From Candidatus Bealeia paramacronuclearis (GTDB taxonomy: Bacteria; Pseudomonadota; Alphaproteobacteria; UBA9655), in NCBI RefSeq assembly GCF_035607555.1, contig NZ_JAVHWZ010000001.1, positions 863,501 to 927,500 of the forward strand: a DNA stretch of 64,000 nucleotides, given 5' to 3'. How positions within the stretch are numbered: the stretch's first letter is position 1; every line of letters begins with the position of its first letter. Below, piece after piece: positions 52,563 to 62,437 of the stretch. The position numbers and the translations under genes are program-made. The notes beneath the pieces are model-generated. The model saw only the letters and a list, made by a program, of their open reading frames with translations, was not told the DNA's origin and made no database searches.

Positions 52563-55500
52563 TCACACCAACCCGCCAATTTCCTGAACAATGCCTTGCA
52601 CACCTTTAAGGCGCCCTTGAGGGGATGGCCACACGCGTGTGAAGACAATTTTTTGATCCGGTCGGATTTTTGCGGTACCAGCTTGTTTTTGAATATAGTT
52701 TAAAAGGCCTGCAGGATTTTCAAATTTATTTTGATAAAGGGTCAGAACAAAGCCTTTGGGGCCAGCTTCAATCTTTTCGATATTGGCTTTTTTGCACATA
52801 AGCTTGAGACGAATAATCTCAAGAAGATTTTCGGTCTCACCAGGTATTGTACCAAAGCGATCCACAAGTTCGATCCGGAATTGATCGATATCCTCAAAAG
52901 CCTGAAAAGTCCCTAAACGACGATAAAGACTCATACGAAGACCCAAATCGGACACATACGTTTCTGGGATTAAAACAGATAAACCGAGCTGAATTTGGGG
53001 TGTCCATCCCGCTTCAAAAATATCCTCCATGCCTCGGTTTTGAGACTTGAGTGCAAGAATCGCTTCCTCGAGCATGTGTTGATAAAGTTCCACACCGACT
53101 TCTTTGATGTGCCCCGATTGCTCATCACCCAAAATATTGCCAGCACCTCGAATATCAAGGTCATGACTGGCAACCGTAAATCCAGCTCCCAGGCTTTCAA
53201 GAGATTGAATGACTTCCAAGCGTTTTAATGCGGTAGGCGTTACGGGATGAGTTGCAGGCAATGTGAAATACGCATATCCGCGAACTTTGGCGCGCCCGAC
53301 GCGGCCCCGCAGTTGATAAAGCTGAGCCAAGCCAAATCGATCGGCATGATGGACAATTAAGGTGTTGGCACGGGAAATATCGATTCCCGATTCAATAATA
53401 TTCGTTGAAAGAAGAACGTCATAATGTCCGTCATAAAATTGGGTCATGACGTCCTCAAGTTCTGAGGCCGGCAATTGTCCATGGGCCACCCCAAAGGTCG
53501 CTTCGGGAACAAAAGTCTGAAGTCGTTCTTTCACTTTCGCCAAATCTTGGAGGCGAGGACAAACATAAAAGCTGAGGCCTCCGCGGAATTTCTCACGTAA
53601 AATGGCTTCTCGAATGACCATCCCATCAAAGGGCATCACGAAAGTGCGCACGGACAAACGATCCACAGGCGGAGTTGCAATCAGGCTCATTTCACGAACG
53701 CCAGCAAGCGCCATCTGAAGCGTTCTTGGAATAGGCGTTGCTGTTAATGTCAAAACGTGGACATCGGATTGCAATTCTTTGAGTCGTTCTTTTTGACTTA
53801 CGCCAAAGTGCTGCTCTTCATCCACAATCAAAAGTCCCAAATTGGGAAAGCTCATACTTTTTGAAAAAATACCATGGGTTCCAATGACAATATCAACTTC
53901 CCCTGAGCGTATAAGATCTTTGATTTTTTGGGATTCTGAAGGTTTCACAAGGCGTGATAATTGAGCAATCTTAAGACCAGATCCTTCAAAGCGCTTGACG
54001 AAAGATTGATAATGTTGACGCGCCAAAAGGGTTGTGGGAACAACCACTGCAACTTGTTTTCCAGAAGCTGCGGCCACAAATGCAGCGCGCATTGCAACCT
54101 CTGTTTTGCCAAATCCGACGTCCCCACAAACCAGACGATCCATAACTTTTCCTGAGGACATATCCTCAAGGGCTTCTTCGATGGCGCGCAGCTGATCGTC
54201 TGTTTCGGGATAGGGAAAACGTGCTGCAAATTCTTCATAAAGTCCTTCGGGTTTGGTCATGACCTCACCGCGATGGAGAGCTCGTTCAGCAGCGACCCGC
54301 ATTAAATGTTCGGCAATCTTTTTAATGCGATCTTTGACTTTGGCTTTGCGGGCCTGCCACGCAACACCGCCCAAACGATCCAATTGGACAAAGCTGTCTT
54401 TGGATCCATAGCGACTTAAGGCTTCGATATTTTCCACAGGCACATAAAGCTTACTCTCACCATCATAAATAATGACAAGACAATCATTGCGTGTTCCTGA
54501 AACTTGAAGTGTCTCAAGTCCTTCATAGCGGCCAATGCCGTGGGCCACGTGGACTACATAATCACCAGGTTCAAGGGAGGAGGCCTCCGTTAAAAAGAGG
54601 TCTTTCTTTCGGGCCCGCGCGCGACCATGACCTAATCTCTCTCCAAAAAGATCTTCTTCGGTAATCACCAAAAGCTCCGGCGATTGAAAACCGCGACCCA
54701 TTTCAAGTGTGCCCAAATTAATTTGGCCTTTTTTCAGACTCTGAAAATGATCGATTCTGTGGACAGGCGCAAATTTAAACTCCTCAAGCATATGGGTCAG
54801 ACGATCTGTGGATCCTGCTGTCATGCCTAAAATAAGAACGGTTCCATTATGAGATAAAAATGAATCCAAAGCCGGCTTTAAATCCTCAAAAATATGATGA
54901 TGTTGTTGCAATCGAGATGAGGCAAACGTAAGTCCAATCTTGCCTTCTGTATCAAAAACCTGACCTTTGGATTCCGGCCATGTGAGGGGGGAGAGTACAC
55001 CATAAGGAATGGCCTCAAGTCGTTCTTCAAATTCTTTTTTAGACACATATAAAAGATCAGAAGGGACCGGATAATAAGGCAGACCTTGATGTTTTTTCTC
55101 TAATTGTTGAAAATCAATGCGGGTTTTGTAGTGATCTCGCACATGCTCCAGGCGATCCTTCAAGGACTCCTCATAATTGTGATCAAAGGACACCGCAAAA
55201 TTATCCAGATAATCAAAAAAGTGATCCAACTGGGGGTAAAATAAGGGCAGCCAATGCTCGGCTCCACTTGGAATTGAGCCTTCCGTAATGGTGTGATACA
55301 GTGGATCCTCGCGAGACCCGTCTGGAAACAAATTCCGATAAGATTTGCGAAATTGTTCGATAGATTCGGGATTGAGCAAAATCTCGCCCATGGGTTTGAT
55401 TTCCAAGCTCTCCACTTTGCCTGAGCTGATCTGCGTTAAGGGATCAAATACTTTTAAAGATTCGAGTTCTTCCCCAAAAAAATCCAACCGCAACGGTAAA

Positions 55501-56024
55501 TCTTGACCAGGTGGGAAAATATCAACAATTCCCCCTCTTAACGCAAATTCGCCCCATTCGCATACCATCTCACGACGGACATACCCATTGCTTGAAAGAA
55601 AAGTCATTAAATGATCAAAGGAGATTTTCTCACCTTTTTTCAAAATCAGCTGGGTTTTTGAAAGCGTGGACTTGGGCATGACCCGCTGAGAAATGGCGGG
55701 GATGCTCGTGAGAATCAAACGGCGATGCCGTGGATTTGGAACTTTTATAAGTTTTGAAAGCGTATCAATGCGACGCGCTATTACATCGGCATGAGGCGAT
55801 ACCCGATCATAAGGCAAGCAATCCCAGCCAGGAAAAGTCAAGACCTCAAGGTGAGGATCCACAAATTGAAGTTGGAGTTTCAATTCTTCACTATGGGTTT
55901 CTGCAGAAACCACGTGAACCCAATTATGATGCACATGGGTGAGCTGAGATAAAATCCATGCTTCAGAACTTTCAGGCACTTGGGACAGAAAAAACGGTGA
56001 ATTTTTAAGATTGAGGGAGATCAT
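52563..56024 (-). CDS. mfd: Transcription-repair coupling factor Mfd
   Basis: Large translocase (1153 aa) that removes RNA polymerase stalled at DNA damage and recruits UvrA. An N-terminal UvrB-like region (residues 1-350, FPGWDCLPYDRVSPHADVIA) precedes the RNA-polymerase-interaction domain (DYVVHVAHGIGRYEGLETL), then RecG-like helicase motifs: CGDVGFGKTEVAMRA, LIVDEEQHFGVSQKE, LTATPIPRTLQMAL, QLRGRVGRAKVRGY, and the C-terminal TRCF domain. The ATG at 56024 is chosen; nine more residues upstream are possible. Confidence 0.97.
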   Translation of the reverse strand: MISLNLKNSPFFLSQVPESSEAWILSQLTHVHHNWVHVVSAETHSEELKLQLQFVDPHLEVLTFPGWDCLPYDRVSPHADVIARRIDTLSKLIKVPNPRHRRLILTSIPAISQRVMPKSTLSKTQLILKKGEKISFDHLMTFLSSNGYVRREMVCEWGEFALRGGIVDIFPPGQDLPLRLDFFGEELESLKVFDPLTQISSGKVESLEIKPMGEILLNPESIEQFRKSYRNLFPDGSREDPLYHTITEGSIPSGAEHWLPLFYPQLDHFFDYLDNFAVSFDHNYEESLKDRLEHVRDHYKTRIDFQQLEKKHQGLPYYPVPSDLLYVSKKEFEERLEAIPYGVLSPLTWPESKGQVFDTEGKIGLTFASSRLQQHHHIFEDLKPALDSFLSHNGTVLILGMTAGSTDRLTHMLEEFKFAPVHRIDHFQSLKKGQINLGTLEMGRGFQSPELLVITEEDLFGERLGHGRARARKKDLFLTEASSLEPGDYVVHVAHGIGRYEGLETLQVSGTRNDCLVIIYDGESKLYVPVENIEALSRYGSKDSFVQLDRLGGVAWQARKAKVKDRIKKIAEHLMRVAAERALHRGEVMTKPEGLYEEFAARFPYPETDDQLRAIEEALEDMSSGKVMDRLVCGDVGFGKTEVAMRAAFVAAASGKQVAVVVPTTLLARQHYQSFVKRFEGSGLKIAQLSRLVKPSESQKIKDLIRSGEVDIVIGTHGIFSKSMSFPNLGLLIVDEEQHFGVSQKERLKELQSDVHVLTLTATPIPRTLQMALAGVREMSLIATPPVDRLSVRTFVMPFDGMVIREAILREKFRGGLSFYVCPRLQDLAKVKERLQTFVPEATFGVAHGQLPASELEDVMTQFYDGHYDVLLSTNIIESGIDISRANTLIVHHADRFGLAQLYQLRGRVGRAKVRGYAYFTLPATHPVTPTALKRLEVIQSLESLGAGFTVASHDLDIRGAGNILGDEQSGHIKEVGVELYQHMLEEAILALKSQNRGMEDIFEAGWTPQIQLGLSVLIPETYVSDLGLRMSLYRRLGTFQAFEDIDQFRIELVDRFGTIPGETENLLEIIRLKLMCKKANIEKIEAGPKGFVLTLYQNKFENPAGLLNYIQKQAGTAKIRPDQKIVFTRVWPSPQGRLKGVQGIVQEIGGLV

Positions 56025-56093
56025 TGAAAGATTCCAAAACGATTTTTCCAAAACTGGTCACAATTTTGAATTTGTTTCAGTATCTCAAAAAAA

Positions 56094-56121
56094 GATCCTG
56101 AAATAAATTCAGGATAACGAT
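56094..56121. repeat. Dispersed palindromic repeat, copy 2
   Basis: Perfect palindrome with 8-bp arms (ATCCTGAA / TTCAGGAT) around ATAAA, followed by AACGATG, between mfd and sdhE. It shares the 17-base core TCCTGAAATAAATTCAG and the ACGATG tail with the copy at 37729. Confidence 0.65.
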
Positions 56122-56130
56122 GCAAAAGAC

Positions 56131-56400
56131 TCATTCCAACTTATCCTTGACGTCCGCATAAAGGCGATCCAAAAGACCCCCATGTGCGCCCAAAGGACGG
56201 GGCTTTCTATCAAAAAGCCAATCGATAAGATCATTATCGTTTTCTTGTAAAAGTCCTTCCCAGGCCTCAAGTTCAGGAATTGTCATGGTATGAAGATGTG
56301 CACGCGCAAATCCGCCGATGAGAACATCAGACTCCTTCATCCCTCGATGCTGGCTTACGTAAAGAAGTTTTTTAATGAGGTGCTGTTGTTTGTTTTCCAT
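56131..56400 (-). CDS. sdhE: FAD assembly factor SdhE
   Basis: Small factor (89 aa, DUF339 family) that promotes flavinylation of succinate dehydrogenase. It starts MENKQQHLIKKLLYVSQHRG and contains the RGxxE-type motif HRGMKESDVLIGGFA plus LLQENDNDLIDWLFDRKP, both diagnostic. The ATG at 56400 is the family start; an upstream frame to 56436 is not supported. Located upstream of mfd, as in many alphaproteobacteria, next to recG-type genes. Confidence 0.92.
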   Translation of the reverse strand: MENKQQHLIKKLLYVSQHRGMKESDVLIGGFARAHLHTMTIPELEAWEGLLQENDNDLIDWLFDRKPRPLGAHGGLLDRLYADVKDKLE

Positions 56401-56482
56401 GATTATTTTCTTAACCTTGTCAAACACTTTGGTCAATGGTAAGATTCAAGGAACAAAAGCAGCACCTCTTAAAAATATCCGA

Positions 56483-56788
56483 CTACTTAATTGTTTTAAA
56501 TTCTTCCGCGTATTCAATTTTGTAATATTTTTCAATTTTACTAAGGAGTGCCTGGACATCAGAAGGTACTCTCTCCATATACTTAAATTTTCTCTCATTG
56601 AAAATTGCATCATAAAATCTTTTTGAGGGCCAAATCTGTATAATTAAGAATTCTTTTTGCTTTGTATAATGAAGAGTGGTGGATACAGCGCCTATCTTTT
56701 TTGAGAATTCAGCAATCTGATCAAAGTCGTGAATTAACTCATCATCACTTGTTTTTTCATTTTTCCATTTTACGATCATGCCATACAT
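56483..56788 (-). CDS. Small conserved-looking protein, possible ABM-like fold
   Basis: 101-residue soluble protein without a signal peptide: MYGMIVKWKNEKTSDDELI, then an LHYTKQKEFLIIQIWPSKRF core. The alternation of strands and helices, start with MxxMIVKW and IIQIWxS, recall dimeric ferredoxin-like antibiotic-biosynthesis-monooxygenase domains, but this is a weak structural guess. The frame is intact and has its own upstream gap; function unknown. Confidence 0.55.
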   Translation of the reverse strand: MYGMIVKWKNEKTSDDELIHDFDQIAEFSKKIGAVSTTLHYTKQKEFLIIQIWPSKRFYDAIFNERKFKYMERVPSDVQALLSKIEKYYKIEYAEEFKTIK

Positions 56789-57048
56789 TTTTTGATCTCC
56801 CTTTGTTCATTAAGTAAATCCTGCTCCACACTGGAAACAAAATCTCACATAGATATCTTATTGTGAATTCATTTTTATTGAAAATTTTATGTTTATGTAT
56901 TGAATATCAATATACAAAAAAAATATTAAGAATTAATTAAAGGTAGCGCATGTTCAAAAAATAATGAACATGCTTCATTTTCTCGTGTACATCAGGGGGA
57001 TCCTTTGTCAATATGTAAACAATGTTAAAAATATGGATGAATTCAACC

Positions 57049-58209
57049 ATGAAAAAATCTTCAAGCCAGTCGCTATTCACTGTTAAGAGAATTTTTGTGG
57101 CGGGATTTGCCATGTTTGCCATGTTTTTTGGCTCGGGTAATCTTGTCTTTCCCCTTCTCATTGGAAAAAGTGCGATGGGGCAATACCCTTGGGCCATTTC
57201 GGGATTTGTGATTTCTGGTGTCGTGATTCCATTCTTAGGGCTTCTTGGAATTCTCCTTTACAATGGCAGTTATATGAACTTTTTTGCACGCCTTGGGAAA
57301 GTTGTATCCTTTGTTTTAATATTTTTTCTTCTCTCTCTTGTGGGCCCCTTTGGTGTGATTCCACGGTGCATTACCGTGTCTTATGGAAGTTTTCTGACTC
57401 TTTTTCCAGAGACACCCCTTGCAATATTTAGCTTTTTGATGTGTGTTCTGGTTTTCTTCCTTTCCGTTCGCGAAAACAAAGTCGTGCCACTTTTGGGAAC
57501 CATTTTAGCGCCCGCCAAAATTTTATCCGTAGGCTTCATTGTTCTTTTTGGATTTTTGTATGCGGCTCAACCTGCACTCAGTACACTCACAGACACCCAA
57601 GCCTTTAAAAGTGGTCTTTATGAGGGGTATCAAACGATGGACCTTATGGCCGCTTTCTTTTTTGCAACCGTTGTCATGAACTATCTTGTAAAATCACAAA
57701 ATGAAGACTCTCAAGAATCCCCTCTCATGTTTAAAACCGCAGTGGGCGCTATGCTCATCGGAGGGGGTCTTATGAGCGCTGTTTATTTAGGTATGGTTTA
57801 TTTGGGCGCGACTTATGCGAGTGATCTTGGATCCGCAAGACCTGAACAATTCTTAGCCGTCATCGCCCATATTTCCCTAGGTGCCCTTTCCGGGAAAATT
57901 GTGACTGCAGCCATTGTTTTGGCATGCCTTACAACAGCGATTGCCTTAACCACAACATTTACGGATTTTGTCTATGAGCACCTCTTCAAAAAGAGATTCG
58001 AACGCTCCCATTGCCTTGCCATGTCCACTCTCATTTCCTTTGTATTTTCAACTTTTGGATTTTCAGGAATTGCGGGATATTTGGGGCCCATTTTAAGTGC
58101 CCTTTATCCGCTCCTTATCGTCTACACTCTTTTCAACATAGGCGCCTGGATTTGGGAAAATTACTTAAAAAAAAGCACATTTTCAAATAATACCATTTGC
58201 AATAAATAG
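57049..58209 (+). CDS. brnQ: BrnQ-family branched-chain amino acid transporter
   Basis: Integral membrane protein (386 aa) of the LIVCS family, which imports Leu/Ile/Val with sodium or protons. About twelve hydrophobic segments; the N-terminal FAMFAMFFGSGNLVFPLLIG is the diagnostic motif, followed by ISGVVIPFLGLLGI and GPFGVIPRCITVSYGS. Slightly shorter than E. coli BrnQ (439 aa) at the C-terminus. The start at 57049 is the Met nearest the first helix. Amino acid import would fit a nutrient-dependent lifestyle. Confidence 0.93.
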   Translation: MKKSSSQSLFTVKRIFVAGFAMFAMFFGSGNLVFPLLIGKSAMGQYPWAISGFVISGVVIPFLGLLGILLYNGSYMNFFARLGKVVSFVLIFFLLSLVGPFGVIPRCITVSYGSFLTLFPETPLAIFSFLMCVLVFFLSVRENKVVPLLGTILAPAKILSVGFIVLFGFLYAAQPALSTLTDTQAFKSGLYEGYQTMDLMAAFFFATVVMNYLVKSQNEDSQESPLMFKTAVGAMLIGGGLMSAVYLGMVYLGATYASDLGSARPEQFLAVIAHISLGALSGKIVTAAIVLACLTTAIALTTTFTDFVYEHLFKKRFERSHCLAMSTLISFVFSTFGFSGIAGYLGPILSALYPLLIVYTLFNIGAWIWENYLKKSTFSNNTICNK

Positions 58210-58336
58210 CTAAGATAATTTAGTCCAAGTACGTTGACAGAGTGAATCGATTTTATTTGAATTTTGAACCCAAAGGTTCCAAACATCACAGGTAGTATCG
58301 GCGATTTTTTCAGTGGATTGATGGACCTACACCCAA

Positions 58337-59371
58337 TCAAAATGAAAATTGGGTGTTGAGATGTTCGAAGTTGTCAGTGACGCGAGTTTGGAGAAGATCT
58401 TTAATTTCATGAACAGTTTTTTCGAAAAAGTGTTTTACAGCGTTGGTAAAGTCACTTCCTTTAAGGTAAAACTTATTATTCGAGACGTATTCGTGCATGA
58501 TTTTCCATAATCGCTCGATGGGGTTCAAATTGGGGTTGTAGGAAGGCAAATAATGAATGACGATCTGCGAATTTTCGACGTATTTCCTCGTTTCCTTTGA
58601 TGTATGATAGGGGGCCTGATCCAAAAAGATGTGGATTCTTGGCGCCTTGGGATAGCAACTTTCCACATGTTTCAGAAAATCCATAAGACTTGCGCTGTTA
58701 ATTTTCTCATAATCACGTGTCATCACTTGAAGAGTTGCAAGGTTAATCGCACCTGCAATATTGACGCGCATTCTGGCTCTTGTTGTGGGAATGTATTGCT
58801 CTTTAACGTGTTTGATCCATCCGCGGGTCAGCTTTTTCGCTTGGGTAGGGTGCACGCTATCCCCAAATAAGATAGGCTCATTTTCAGGCATTGTGCTCAT
58901 TAAGTTTTCATATTCAACGATAAACTTTTCCTCCGGCTCCGGGTTGGCCTTTGCTGGAATTTCATTACGATTTTTGCAAACAAATCAATGAGTTTTCATC
59001 CAGCTCTGCATTCCAGAAACCGTATAAGACTTTCCATAGGCTTTTTCGACATAAGCGCAGATTTCGTGAATGTGTGAGTAAAGTGTTGTTTCCAAATGGC
59101 TCATCAGCTCTTGGGTTTCGTGCGCGGTCAGCTTGCCAGTCGAGCCGCCCCTTTCAGGCTTTAATTTGCCAGACTCTCTGTAGTCTTTAATATAGTTTCC
59201 AACGGTTTAATCGTCCAGAAAAAGTGCTTTGGCAATCATCAGATGCGTCCATCCCTCATCGGATAGAAGCACGGCCTTGATCCGATCACAGATACGTCGA
59301 TCGCGTCCCCGACGATGTTGGACTTTTAGACTGCCGCTTTTTCTGGTCTCAAAAAATTCTTCATCCCTCAT
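58337..59371 (-). pseudogene. IS630-family transposase with two in-frame stops
   Basis: Reading leftward from 59371 a single frame of 345 codons covers a complete IS630 transposase: N-terminal helix-turn-helix (RICDRIKAVLLSDEGW), linker helices, and the DDE_3 core with ILFGDSVHPTQAKKL, IHIFLDQAPYHTSKETRKY and LPSYNPNLNPIERLWKIMHEY. Two codons are stops: TAA at 59209-59207 where Glu is expected (LDD-E-TVGNYIKDY) and TGA at 58987-58985 where Gly is expected (MKTH-G-FVC). Each is explained by one G-to-T change. An inverted repeat (ACACCCAAT / ATTGGGTGT, 58329-58357) lies at the 3' end. Confidence 0.88.
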
Positions 59372-59492
59372 TATTAACACATTTTTAAACTTTATTCAAA
59401 CCCTTATCCCCAACTTTCATTCACGATGGGTATACAGTTTCTAACCCTCCATTACACTCTGGGACTAAACATCCTCCTAGAATGAACACCCC

Positions 59493-61448
59493 TTAAAAGC
59501 CAAACATGTGATCTAAGCTGAAGGCTCCATTGTTCCGGATGAGTCCATGATAGCCAAATAATCGGCAAGTTCTATCATCGATTATTACATATCCACCTTC
59601 CGCTTTTTTCCGATCCACTTCAGAGAAAAGTTCGCTTACACGCCAAAGGCGGGAGCCACTTTGAGGAATTGCAATATGCGCTTTGGCCACAATCTCACCC
59701 TCATCATTATGAAGTGTTAGGTGAGTGTCTGAGGCAGAAGTCCAGTTCATGGTAGAACTCGGGTAAATTAAATGGCAGAAGGTCTCCACATCTGAAGGTC
59801 CTACGCGGAGGAATATGTTTGTGGTAACGCCAGGAGGTGGGCCTTTGTATGACTGCGGCTCACTTTTGTAGGTGATTGCGGTATTAAAAATATGGCTTCC
59901 AAAACTGGTTTCTGCCTGAAACCCGCCCAATTTTGTTTCATAGCGGGAAAGACCGTGAAGCCATCCATCGGCTTCGTCCCCTGCGTCAAAATCATAAACG
60001 AGTTCGACATGGCCGTATTCTGTGGGAAGCGTGACGTAGGCGTCAATTTCAATAGCATGACTGTGATTTCGAGGAAGGTTTCCAAATTTATGCTCGCCCA
60101 CAAGAACGCCGTCTTTGGAATAAAAAAGGGCTTTGATGGGGAAATTCTGAAGTTCTGTTGACATCGGTGTTTGGAGAAGCGTTGTTTTATAGATTTTTTG
60201 CGGCAAAATGGGAGCCGGATAAATATAAGCTTTTCCTAAAACATCTCGATGTTTTTTGACATTGGGATCGGATTTTAAATTATTGCGTTCCACATTGACG
60301 TGAGCAATGCAACGATAGCCCGAGGCATTGATGACTTCATAACGGGGACGTACAAAATAATTCGCTGCCTTAATCTCAATTTGCTGGGGCCATTTCACGT
60401 GCGGCATAATTTTTGAAACATCAATTTCTTGGGTTTCAAAGGGTGCAAATTCTTGTGGCAAAGTGGTCCATTTTTCCTCGCCCATGACCCTTAGTGCAAT
60501 ACAATGAGCGGGAATCATAATGGGATGACTGTTTTGAAGCCATAAAATTACAGTTTCATTTTCACGAGGAGCCGGAAGTCCCGCATAAAATTCGGGTGGC
60601 CACGCATTGGCATCATGAGTTGCGGAAATGCCTATGCCATCATCATGATAGGTATCAAGGGCGTATTTCACAATATCGTGTCCTTTGGCTCCAATATGAT
60701 GAATAAAAAGTTGTCCCGTAAAATCTGGCAAACTAAATCGCTTCTTTATTTCCGCACTGTCAAAAACAAGAGGGCTGATAGAATTTTTTGTGTCTTCCGT
60801 CCATTCCGCCAAAACCTTGCCTTTGGAATCCATAAGGCAGCACCAGATTTTCACATCTTTGGCCCCATACTTGATCCAGTAATTGGCGCTGGCGGCACGG
60901 GTGTGCCATCCCCCTTCCTCGCGCATAAATGCAAAGTTGGTGGCCCAGTTGTTACCAACTAAATAATCTTTTTTGTCACCAATAAAGTCTTCTGGAAGCT
61001 TCAGGGATTCCAATGTTAAAACCTCACACCCTTCTGGAATGAGGTGTTGGATATTTTGAATAAGTCGTTGCGGTTCAAAGGAAAGAATTAAAAGGGCTTT
61101 CGGTTTGTCCTTTGTAATTTCGCTAATAAGACGTGTTCTTCTTCCCCAAATAGTATGATCCATTTTTTCAACGGCTTGGACATAAATAGGGGGCACTTTG
61201 CACGCATAAGTTAGGGCAGAATAATCTTCGGCATACCCGCTTTTTTCGTATTGGCCAGGCAGTTCACAAAATTGAGCTATTCCCAAAAAATCTTCCACAT
61301 ATCCTAAGGGATCATAAATGGTAAGTCCTTCCATTTGAGATAGCTTTCGTGAGAACTCCTGGAGTTTATCTATGATTTTCGGGTGCCCCAGCGCTTTGAA
61401 AAACGAGGTTCCTTTGCCGTTTACGAAAGTTTTAATGGGTAGTGTCAT
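59493..61448 (-). CDS. Conserved-looking protein of unknown function (651 aa)
   Basis: Large soluble protein, no signal peptide or membrane helix. The first 170 residues are helical/mixed (LPIKTFVNGKGTSFFKALGH), the rest mostly beta-rich with several two- to three-strand modules containing WLQNSHPIMIPAHCI, YVTLPTEYGHVELVYDFDAG and RVGPSDVETFCHLIYPSS. Many His and Trp residues. I do not recognise a family. It is 20 bases from the ELM1-like gene and likely cotranscribed with it and hemA, so it may act with the ELM1-type protein in envelope or glycoconjugate biology; that is inference only. Confidence 0.7.
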   Translation of the reverse strand: MTLPIKTFVNGKGTSFFKALGHPKIIDKLQEFSRKLSQMEGLTIYDPLGYVEDFLGIAQFCELPGQYEKSGYAEDYSALTYACKVPPIYVQAVEKMDHTIWGRRTRLISEITKDKPKALLILSFEPQRLIQNIQHLIPEGCEVLTLESLKLPEDFIGDKKDYLVGNNWATNFAFMREEGGWHTRAASANYWIKYGAKDVKIWCCLMDSKGKVLAEWTEDTKNSISPLVFDSAEIKKRFSLPDFTGQLFIHHIGAKGHDIVKYALDTYHDDGIGISATHDANAWPPEFYAGLPAPRENETVILWLQNSHPIMIPAHCIALRVMGEEKWTTLPQEFAPFETQEIDVSKIMPHVKWPQQIEIKAANYFVRPRYEVINASGYRCIAHVNVERNNLKSDPNVKKHRDVLGKAYIYPAPILPQKIYKTTLLQTPMSTELQNFPIKALFYSKDGVLVGEHKFGNLPRNHSHAIEIDAYVTLPTEYGHVELVYDFDAGDEADGWLHGLSRYETKLGGFQAETSFGSHIFNTAITYKSEPQSYKGPPPGVTTNIFLRVGPSDVETFCHLIYPSSTMNWTSASDTHLTLHNDEGEIVAKAHIAIPQSGSRLWRVSELFSEVDRKKAEGGYVIIDDRTCRLFGYHGLIRNNGAFSLDHMFGF

Positions 61449-61468
61449 GATCTCACCATAGTCAAAGA

Positions 61469-62437
61469 TTAACGAAGTCCAAGCTGGGATTTAATAAGAT
61501 TTCCAACGCGTGCGGTCTCATTAAAGGGGCGATACTCCCAGAAGTCAATTATACCATCAAAATATTTTGCATATCCGCGTCTGATGAGTTCGCTCGCAAA
61601 TCGAATGGGCTTTGTATTTTCATGGCCGCGGAGTGGTAAAATATAAACGGGCTTTCCTGTGGCGCACGCCTCTGTCATCATATTTACAGAATCATCAGTG
61701 ACCAAAACAGCGTTCGCCAAAGCCAACATTCCAAAGTAGGGATTAAAAGTTTCAGGCTCAGCTAAAAAGACGCGGGGGTGATTTGCAAAGTGCGTTTTTA
61801 AAAGATCACGATAAGGTGTGCGGAATGAGGGCGTGATGAGAAGTGATCCGGGATAATCTCTTAAAATCTGATCAAAAGAGGAAATAAGGTCCTCCATCGC
61901 CTCTTGCGGCATTGCATAGCGATTGGTCGCGCCTCCCAAAAGGACTGTGTAAAATGGATTTTCATAATGAGAAAAATAATCTTTGAATTCACTTCTTGCA
62001 GTCTCTAATTTTTGAGGACTTACTTTGTGAAGGGCCCCAAAAGTTTTGATCACATTGGGGGCTATCACTTTATCATGTTCAGGGGCTGCCACCAGATCCA
62101 AATGTCGGGGTGAAATCAAGGGGTCTTGAATGTGGATGAGATAAGTTTTTCCCTTGTTTTGCTTTTTAATGGAAAGAGCCAAGGCGACTGACCTTCTTCC
62201 ACAACTGATCACCACATCCGGCCAGGGAGGTGCCAAAGAATCGCTTTTTTTATCCAATTGTTTTGTCGGTGTGCCAAAAGGCCAAAGTGTTGGCATCCAA
62301 GAATAAGGCCACCGGCGATTCACAACTTTATGAATCGTCTCAAGTCCAAGAGATTCGGAAAGGCCTATGACTTGGCTCATCATTCCGGGATGCCCATCAG
62401 AAAGCGTCCAGCAGGTTCTGGGAGTTAGTTTAGTCAT
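61469..62437 (-). CDS. ELM1-family protein (DUF1022), GT-B-like
   Basis: 322-residue homologue of the plant mitochondrial fission protein ELM1, a bacterial family with a GT-B glycosyltransferase-like fold. Signatures: [20 protein letters not shown] at the N-terminus, [39 protein letters not shown] and [20 protein letters not shown]. In bacteria the role is unproven. It overlaps the hemA start region by four bases with the hemA stop at 62434, consistent with an operon. Confidence 0.9.
   Translation of the reverse strand: MTKLTPRTCWTLSDGHPGMMSQVIGLSESLGLETIHKVVNRRWPYSWMPTLWPFGTPTKQLDKKSDSLAPPWPDVVISCGRRSVALALSIKKQNKGKTYLIHIQDPLISPRHLDLVAAPEHDKVIAPNVIKTFGALHKVSPQKLETARSEFKDYFSHYENPFYTVLLGGATNRYAMPQEAMEDLISSFDQILRDYPGSLLITPSFRTPYRDLLKTHFANHPRVFLAEPETFNPYFGMLALANAVLVTDDSVNMMTEACATGKPVYILPLRGHENTKPIRFASELIRRGYAKYFDGIIDFWEYRPFNETARVGNLIKSQLGLR

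Noticed and set aside
56927-56941. TTAA-N7-TTAA sequence upstream of brnQ
   Set aside because: Lies 107 bases before the start in a very AT-rich stretch and lacks the trailing C of the CtrA consensus; probably chance.
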